This document shows positions 1 through 4,259 of a stretch of 6,349 nt of DNA, piece after piece; the first letter of the stretch is position 1; the number at the start of each line of letters is the position of its first letter. Below the pieces are notes generated by a model. The model was not told the origin of the DNA and ran no database searches. It saw only the letters and a program-made list of their open reading frames with translations. Origin of the DNA: an uncultured Chlamydiae bacterium (lineage in GTDB: Bacteria; Chlamydiota; Chlamydiia; Chlamydiales; SM23-39); assembly GCA_903909295.1 (NCBI GenBank), contig CAIVVG010000210.1, positions 1 to 6,349 on the forward strand, in the 5' to 3' direction. Both the position numbers and the translations under genes were made by a program.

Positions 1-424
1 CCCTCTCTCTGATTTTGTAGAGCAGACATTCAACCATTTTTATCTCCTGATCGAAGATCCTTCAAAGCCCCGTTTTTCCTATTCTACTTGTCCCATTCCA
101 GGAACGACCCGCCTGATGAATTTGACCCACTTTACTGAATTACAGGATTCAGGGCGTCATCTACTGATTGTGCAAACAGAATCCCCAAAAGCAGACGTGC
201 CTGCTCTCTTCAAGGAAATACAGGCGCAAGGATTGGTCGAAGAAACAGCGACCCTTCTCCAGTGGGAATTTTGTTCCTACAGCCGCTATAATTCGATGGA
301 AGAGGTGCTAGAAAAACTGGGAAGAGGCCGTTCCCTATTCCAGATGCTCGACACGTACCGCTTCATTGCTCTTGCAGGGTCTGTAGGGCGCTGGAAGGGA
401 GCTCTCGGGAACGGAGAGCGTTGA
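1..424 (+). CDS. C-terminal part of a probable FAD/NAD(P)-binding amine-oxidoreductase-like protein (5' end outside the window)
   Basis: The frame is open from the first full codon at base 2 to a TGA at 422-424, giving 140 C-terminal residues. The gene begins left of the window, so the ATG at 116 is almost certainly internal. The ending resembles the last part of protoporphyrinogen-oxidase or UDP-galactopyranose-mutase-like flavoproteins. There is a Pro/Gly-rich strand segment (CPIPGTTRLMN), then an acidic/helical stretch ending in EIQAQGLV, then a tryptophan strand (LLQWEFCSYSRYN). The last element, FIALAGSVGRWKGALGNGER, can be laid over the family pattern of a hydrophobic strand, G-R, F-G, a Trp or His, and N-x-D near the FAD site. 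The Rossmann GxGxxG region lies outside the window, so the family call rests on a remembered C-terminal pattern only. Its last 62 bases overlap the 3' end of the convergent metal ATPase. The substrate cannot be inferred. Confidence 0.6.
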   Translation, partial: PLSDFVEQTFNHFYLLIEDPSKPRFSYSTCPIPGTTRLMNLTHFTELQDSGRHLLIVQTESPKADVPALFKEIQAQGLVEETATLLQWEFCSYSRYNSMEEVLEKLGRGRSLFQMLDTYRFIALAGSVGRWKGALGNGER

Positions 425-2213
425 GAATAACGGCGACGTCGATGATTTCTTGGAGGCCAGCTCCCACTGCGGGGAGGATATATCCCCAAGCGGCGACGAC
501 CATCAAGCAAAAACTCAGTCCCATGCCGATGAAGATGCTCTGTTTTGCGATCTTCAACATGTGTTTTCCTATGGCGATGGCCTCAGCCACTTTTTCCACG
601 TCATCGACGAGGAGGATGAGATCAGCCGCTTCGGCAGAGATGGCTGTGCCATGAGCTCCCATCGCAATGCCGACCGTGGCCGATGCAAGGGCGGGAGCGT
701 CGTTGATCCCATCCCCCACCATGATGACGGGATCATAGATTTTTCGAACCTCTTCCACAAAACGGACCTTGTCCTCGGGAAGAAGGTTATAGGCGAATTT
801 CGCAATGCCCGCTTGGCGAGCGATCGCAGAGGCGTTTTTTTCTCCATCGCCTGTGATCAGCGACACCTCCTTAACGCCTAGCTTGTAGAGTGTTCGGATC
901 AGGCTCGGTACATTGGGGCGCATTAGGTCAGAGACCAGCAGGTAGCCATGCCCTGAGACCACAATGGGATCTAACTCTCGAACAGCTGGATCTACTCCCT
1001 GTTCGATCCAGCGCAAAGAACCGACCCGGACGAGTGTTCCATCGACCTTACCCGACACTCCCCTTCCAGGAAACTCCTGAAACTCGGTCGGCAAAGAGAG
1101 TTTGATGTTTTGAGACAGCGCATGGGCCACAATCGCCTTGGCGACGGAGTGGGAGGAGAGTTGATCTAAAGAAGCCGCGTAATAGAGCGTCTCATCCCCC
1201 ACCACCGTCTCCACACGAGGAACCCCAAAAGTGAGCGTCCCCGTTTTATCAAAGAGCACCGCCTGAGCCGAGGCAACCTGTTCGAGCGCACCCCCTCCTT
1301 TGACAATGATCCCTCCATTAGCGGCGCGATTGATCCCCCCCAAAACAGCGAGAGGCGTTGCCAAAATCAGCGGACAGGGAGTCGCCACGACAAGAACTGC
1401 GAGGAACGTAGTTGCTTCATGAGTCCACAAAAAGCCGAGCAGCCCCATGACCAAAGTGAGGGGCGTAAAGTAGATCGCGTACCGATCGGCGAGCCGCTGG
1501 ATGGGAGCCTTTTCTTCTTGCGCCTTTTTCACGAGCAGCACGATCTTATTGTACTGGCTATCTTGCGCCAGTTTATCTGCGCGCATCTCAATTGCGCCAG
1601 TGATATTGACACTTCCGCTGAGTAGGGATTCCCCTTGCCGCCTGCTATGAGTGAGCGGCTCTCCCGTGATCGCAGAGGCATCGATCTCAGCCACCCCAGA
1701 AACAATCGTCCCATCGACGGGAATGAGGTCTCCGGGACGGACAATGAGGATATCTCCAATCTGCACATCGCTCACGTCGATCTCTTCGAGCTGCTCGTTT
1801 CTTTTGCGCCGCGCTCTTTTAGGGGCCCTTGCGAGAAGGTGCTCCAGAGAAGAGGTCGCTTTCTTGAGGCCGTAGTTCTCAATGGCTTCACCCCCCGACT
1901 GCATCAACACCACAACGGCCCCCGCAAACGCTTGCCCCAAAAGAGCAGCCGTCACAATCGCGAGAAGAGCAACGATATCAGAAGCAAACACCCCCTTGAG
2001 CATCCCCCGGATGGTCTGCAAGACGATCGGGGCTCCGCCAATAAGGAGCGTTGCGAACCAAATCATCTCTCCCGCCGCGGGTTGATGAAAGATAAAACGG
2101 GCTATCACTCCGAGAACCAGACCCGTAAATGCAAAAATCGGCAACCACCACATATACTTAGATTGTGGTTTTTGTGCAGATTGGTTACAAGAAAAACTAT
2201 GATAGGACTTCAT
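363..2213 (-). CDS. Heavy-metal-translocating P1B-type ATPase, TPC/QExxD (P1B-5-like) subtype
   Basis: A 616-residue inner-membrane pump that would couple ATP hydrolysis to export of a transition metal. There is no N-terminal HMA domain; hydrophobic segments begin near residue 21. Visible motifs are the actuator TGE (183-185), the transmembrane metal-site TPC (278-280, in VVATPCPLILATP), the phosphorylation motif DKTGT (322-326, Asp322), a nucleotide-domain GRGVSG (383-388), TGDG (454-457), the hinge GDGIND (500-505) and the last-helix QEIID (588-592) before VILNALR. Zn/Cd pumps (ZntA/CadA) carry CPC and a different final-helix Asp motif. TPC plus QExxD is the P1B-5 pattern, linked to Ni/Fe in characterised members, but the C-terminal hemerythrin domain known from some of those is absent. 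The His of the P1B N-domain signature is present (His355), but the following Pro is Ser. The ATG at 2213 gives the longest form; Met21 (codon at 2151-2153) is a possible alternative. The 3' end overlaps the convergent upstream gene by 62 bases. Confidence 0.93.
   Translation of the reverse strand: MKSYHSFSCNQSAQKPQSKYMWWLPIFAFTGLVLGVIARFIFHQPAAGEMIWFATLLIGGAPIVLQTIRGMLKGVFASDIVALLAIVTAALLGQAFAGAVVVLMQSGGEAIENYGLKKATSSLEHLLARAPKRARRKRNEQLEEIDVSDVQIGDILIVRPGDLIPVDGTIVSGVAEIDASAITGEPLTHSRRQGESLLSGSVNITGAIEMRADKLAQDSQYNKIVLLVKKAQEEKAPIQRLADRYAIYFTPLTLVMGLLGFLWTHEATTFLAVLVVATPCPLILATPLAVLGGINRAANGGIIVKGGGALEQVASAQAVLFDKTGTLTFGVPRVETVVGDETLYYAASLDQLSSHSVAKAIVAHALSQNIKLSLPTEFQEFPGRGVSGKVDGTLVRVGSLRWIEQGVDPAVRELDPIVVSGHGYLLVSDLMRPNVPSLIRTLYKLGVKEVSLITGDGEKNASAIARQAGIAKFAYNLLPEDKVRFVEEVRKIYDPVIMVGDGINDAPALASATVGIAMGAHGTAISAEAADLILLVDDVEKVAEAIAIGKHMLKIAKQSIFIGMGLSFCLMVVAAWGYILPAVGAGLQEIIDVAVILNALRSRELPSSALQTLQEQ
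2153..2158 (+). promoter_or_regulatory. Possible -10 element for the six-helix membrane protein gene
   Basis: TATACT differs from the sigma-70 consensus TATAAT at one position and lies about 40 bases before the ATG at 2199, leaving a leader of roughly 30 bases. No convincing -35 hexamer is seen at the right distance. The site lies inside the N-terminal codons of the divergent ATPase, or just at its alternative Met21 start, so a promoter for either gene must sit within or next to the other gene's 5' end. A single hexamer match is weak evidence. Confidence 0.22.
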
Positions 2214-2723
2214 CCGTGGCGAGCGCGCCTCTTCGTCGGTCTTGCGATGCTCATCTTGGCCTTCATCGGCCTAGTGATCACAGACGTAAAAAGTACCGGC
2301 GGCTGGAATTACTGGCTCTGGGTCGTCCCCATCTATACCTTGTTGGCCCTCTGGCTGAGCTGGTATTTGCGCCGCAAAGAACACTCCTTGAGCCTGGTGA
2401 GCATTTGGCACGAACTCCTCCACTGGGCCACCCTTGGCGCCTCAGTAGTTCTCGTCTCCGTATTTGTAGAGCAAGGCCTTTTGGGACGGCTCATCGCATC
2501 GCTCTTCGTCCTCACCCTCCTCTCCCAAGCCGTCTTTTTAGCCGGTATCTACATCGACACAACTTTTCTGGGCATCGGAGTGACCCTCGCCATCTTCGCC
2601 TGGCTGGTAGCCCTCGCCACCGAGTACCTCTACGCCCTAGCCGTTCCCCTCCTCTTCGTCGGGGGCGGAGTCGTCGCCTTGTTCGTCTGGCGCTCCCACA
2701 AAAAGAGTAGCTCTAAACCCTAA
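2199..2723 (+). CDS. Uncharacterised six-helix inner-membrane protein
   Basis: A 174-residue, very hydrophobic protein. Likely membrane segments are at about residues 9-28, 37-57, 75-92, 98-118, 122-144 and 147-164. Short basic stretches between or after them (LRRK at 57-60, WRSHKK at 164-169) suggest the cytoplasmic sides. A conserved-looking motif follows helix 1 (ITDVKSTGGWNYW, 27-39), and IWHELLHW precedes helix 3. I do not recognise a named family, and no catalytic or transport signature is evident. The frame stays open upstream to before 1635, but that part is antisense to the ATPase. The ATG at 2199 is chosen because the membrane-protein character begins there. This ATG lies 15 bases inside the first codons of the divergent ATPase, so the two 5' ends overlap if both starts are right. 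A link to metal transport is possible from position alone but is not shown by the sequence. Confidence 0.8.
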   Translation: MIGLHPWRARLFVGLAMLILAFIGLVITDVKSTGGWNYWLWVVPIYTLLALWLSWYLRRKEHSLSLVSIWHELLHWATLGASVVLVSVFVEQGLLGRLIASLFVLTLLSQAVFLAGIYIDTTFLGIGVTLAIFAWLVALATEYLYALAVPLLFVGGGVVALFVWRSHKKSSSKP

Positions 2724-2752
2724 GATTCTCTACAATGCTTTGGAATCGTTCA

Positions 2753-2812
2753 GCGCTTCCCTCGTCCTGCCGATCCCCGGGTTCCCGGAAATCCGAGTCG
2801 AGTACCAAGCGC
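2753..2812. repeat. Imperfect 60-base inverted repeat (nested hairpin) in the convergent intergenic region
   Basis: The arms pair in nested layers: GCGCTT (2753-2758) with AAGCGC (2807-2812), CTCG (2761-2764) with CGAG (2799-2802), GAT (2772-2774) with ATC (2791-2793), and CCGG (2777-2780) with CCGG (2785-2788) around a GTTC loop. It lies between the stop codons of two convergent genes. It could be an RNA hairpin at the 3' end of either transcript or a copy of a dispersed palindromic repeat. No U-tract follows it on either strand, so it is not a textbook intrinsic terminator. Confidence 0.45.
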
Positions 2813-2822
2813 GCTCCGCTTA

Positions 2823-2846
2823 AGAGGGTGTTTGCAAGCACCCTCT
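2823..2846. terminator. Possible bidirectional terminator hairpin between convergent genes
   Basis: AGAGGGTG (2823-2830) pairs perfectly with CACCCTCT (2839-2846) around the 8-base loop TTTGCAAG; a G-U and a U-A pair could extend the stem. The hairpin sits at the stop codon of the minus-strand gene ending at 2845 and about 100 bases after the plus-strand stop at 2723, a natural place for a shared terminator. Neither strand has a proper T-run immediately after the stem, so termination may be weak or the hairpin may only protect 3' ends. Confidence 0.4.
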
Positions 2847-3177
2847 AAGACTGCTCTTCTTTTAAGAGCAGTTGCTTCCGGCTCTCTAGGCGGTCGATCT
2901 TCCTTTGAATGAAGGCCGCCTTTTCTCGATTCTCATGAGCGAGCTCGATATGGCGGCGTGTCTCGAGGTAGTTTCTACTCTCAAACTGCTGGTATTCAGC
3001 CAAGTTCTCATGCCAAAGGGCCCTCCCCTCATAACCCCGCTTCACATCTCGGAGCTCCTCAATTTGCCGATCGATATGAGCCACTTGCTCCTCTGTGGGC
3101 ATGCTGCCCGCTGAAAGGGCCACCGCTGAAGAAATCAGACAAAAAAAAGTCGCTGTGCAGAAAAAGAACCGCTTCAT
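2845..3177 (-). CDS. Small exported, charged helical protein of unknown function
   Basis: A 110-residue protein with a clear Sec signal peptide: MKR, then a Phe/Cys/Leu/Ile-rich core (about 4-20) and a probable type I cleavage site after AVALSA (about residue 23). The mature part is about 87 residues, dense in Glu, Arg, Lys and Gln. It is almost free of Pro and Gly, consistent with long helices or a coiled coil (EQVAHIDRQIEELRDVKR and KAAFIQRKIDRLESRKQLLL). The single-residue Cys13 lacks a proper lipobox. An in-frame ATG lies four codons upstream at 3189. I prefer 3177 because it gives a standard M-K-R signal peptide and has GGGAAG just ahead of it as a weak ribosome-binding site. The gene is divergent from the exported protein at 3234 and convergent with the six-helix protein. 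No named family is recognised. Small periplasmic helical chaperones are one architectural comparison, without sequence support. Confidence 0.75.
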   Translation of the reverse strand: MKRFFFCTATFFCLISSAVALSAGSMPTEEQVAHIDRQIEELRDVKRGYEGRALWHENLAEYQQFESRNYLETRRHIELAHENREKAAFIQRKIDRLESRKQLLLKEEQS

Positions 3178-3233
3178 AAAACTTCCCATAGCGCATCGAA
3201 TAAATCTAGTCTATTAAATACGGGTCGATTAGA
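3178..3233. promoter_or_regulatory. Short AT-rich divergent promoter region
   Basis: This gap of about 56 bases separates the start codons of two divergent genes and must contain, or adjoin, both promoters. It has an AT-rich core (3199-3220, including TATTAAATA at 3212-3220), unlike the flanking GC-rich coding DNA. TATTAA at 3212-3217 matches the -10 consensus at four of six positions on the plus strand but would leave only a very short leader. No strong -35 element is visible on either strand. Confidence 0.3.
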
Positions 3234-4259
3234 ATGGCCGATGTGAAAAAATGGTTATGTGCTCTCCTCCTGATCACCTGCGCGGCTTTTACTAACGAGT
3301 TCCACCTCAAGGACCGATTAGCAAAAGCCAAGAGCGGCGACTACATCGTCACAGAAGCGGGCAAGACAACGACCCTGCTCGCCGTCCGCTCGGTTCACCC
3401 CCACTCTATTGTGTTTGAAGAGATCTCTATCCCCACTCAAAATCTCCCCAAAAGCCCCCCTTCTTGGTCCGATTGGATCAAAGCCAGGGCCCCTGGCCAC
3501 AGTTCTTGGTCCATGACCGAAATTGACCCCACCACCGGCAATATCCTCGAGTGTTACTCCTTTTCCCGCTCGGCCTGGGTCCAACTCTCCAAGCAAGAGA
3601 GTCTCCTCGCCACCATTTTGCAGCTCCCTCTCCAGCGGATAGGGGACTCTTCCCGAAAAAAAATTGGCCCCCCCCCATTCGACGGGGAAAGCGACCACCG
3701 AAAAGTCTGGGCCCCGACCCTCATCTTTGAAGGGAAAACGATCGACAAGCCCCACTTCTCTGTCTTTGAAGGGCTCTGGCCCCAAGATGGCTCTGAACTG
3801 GCCGCCAAAAAGGTCTCCGTCTATTTCGATGAAGAGATCCACTTCCCCCTCCCCTATTGGGTTCAGATCGACACAACCCACGCAACGGGCAATGTGAGAA
3901 CCGTCGACGCCGGAAAAAACCTTCCCTCTCCTCACCGCTCGATCCCGCGCCGCGTTCCCCAGTTTGCCTCAGCGCCCCAAAAAACAGAGCGAGGATTCAA
4001 ACTCACTCTGAAAAGCCCCCTCTACTATCGCCAGTTTGATCTTTTTGCGATCGACGTGACAGAAAAAGAAAAACAGTTTTACCCGTTGGTCCATTCCATT
4101 ATGAGAGGAGAGGGAGAATTGGTGACCCTCGAAGTCGAGGAGGAAGCCCTCAACCAAACCCTCACCCCTGAACATCGCTACACCTGGCTCGTCGTTCCCA
4201 CCGGACACAGCGAAGCCTACACCGAATTTCTAAAACCCTTCACCTGGTCCGACCAATGA
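3234..4259 (+). CDS. Uncharacterised exported protein encoded directly upstream of lepB
   Basis: A 341-residue protein with an N-terminal export signal (KKW followed by LCALLLITCAAF, residues 5-19). LITC at 13-16 is close to a lipobox, but Thr before the Cys is unusual, so lipoprotein status is uncertain. The rest looks like a soluble beta-rich extracytoplasmic protein: SGDYIVTEAGKTTTLLAVRS (34-53), a second block near YFDEEIHFPLPYWVQIDTT, and a C-terminal strand pattern ending TWLVVPTGHSEAYTEF. No enzyme motif is recognised. It may be a chlamydia-specific hypothetical protein. The stop overlaps the lepB start as ATGA (4256-4259), so the two are probably one transcript with coupled translation. 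No strong ribosome-binding site precedes the ATG at 3234; GTG at 3243 would also give a signal peptide. An A8 and a C9 run lie within codons 141-148. Confidence 0.78.
   Translation: MADVKKWLCALLLITCAAFTNEFHLKDRLAKAKSGDYIVTEAGKTTTLLAVRSVHPHSIVFEEISIPTQNLPKSPPSWSDWIKARAPGHSSWSMTEIDPTTGNILECYSFSRSAWVQLSKQESLLATILQLPLQRIGDSSRKKIGPPPFDGESDHRKVWAPTLIFEGKTIDKPHFSVFEGLWPQDGSELAAKKVSVYFDEEIHFPLPYWVQIDTTHATGNVRTVDAGKNLPSPHRSIPRRVPQFASAPQKTERGFKLTLKSPLYYRQFDLFAIDVTEKEKQFYPLVHSIMRGEGELVTLEVEEEALNQTLTPEHRYTWLVVPTGHSEAYTEFLKPFTWSDQ
3656..3676 (+). repeat. Adjacent homopolymer runs: A8, four bases, C9
   Basis: Eight A (3656-3663) and nine C (3668-3676) are separated only by TTGG, inside the coding sequence, encoding R-K-K-I-G-P-P-P. 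Runs of this length are prone to replication or transcription slippage. Losing one base would end the protein at 3897; gaining one would end it at 3730. Both changes uncouple the reading frame from the downstream lepB start. Confidence 0.85.

Noticed and set aside
450..881. Plus-strand frame of 143 codons
   Set aside because: It is wholly antisense to the ATPase C-terminal half, and its His/Asp-rich composition looks like a shadow.
1635..2198. Open plus-strand frame running into the six-helix membrane protein, which would more than double its length
   Set aside because: This part is antisense to the well-supported ATPase, has a low-complexity Arg/Pro/His/Ser composition typical of an antisense shadow, and the membrane-protein character begins only at the ATG at 2199.
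2129..2213. N-terminal heavy-metal-binding domain in the ATPase
   Set aside because: The N-terminus has a single Cys (residue 9) and no CxxC motif, and goes directly into the first membrane helix.
2735..2848. Small plus-strand frame of 37 codons in the convergent intergenic region
   Set aside because: Ser/Arg/Pro-rich, no ribosome-binding site, and it coincides with the inverted repeats, which explain the sequence better.
3318..3935. Long minus-strand frame (205 codons) opposite the exported protein gene
   Set aside because: Gly/Asp/Phe/Val-rich shadow of a C-rich coding strand; the plus strand has the signal peptide and the coupled start of lepB.
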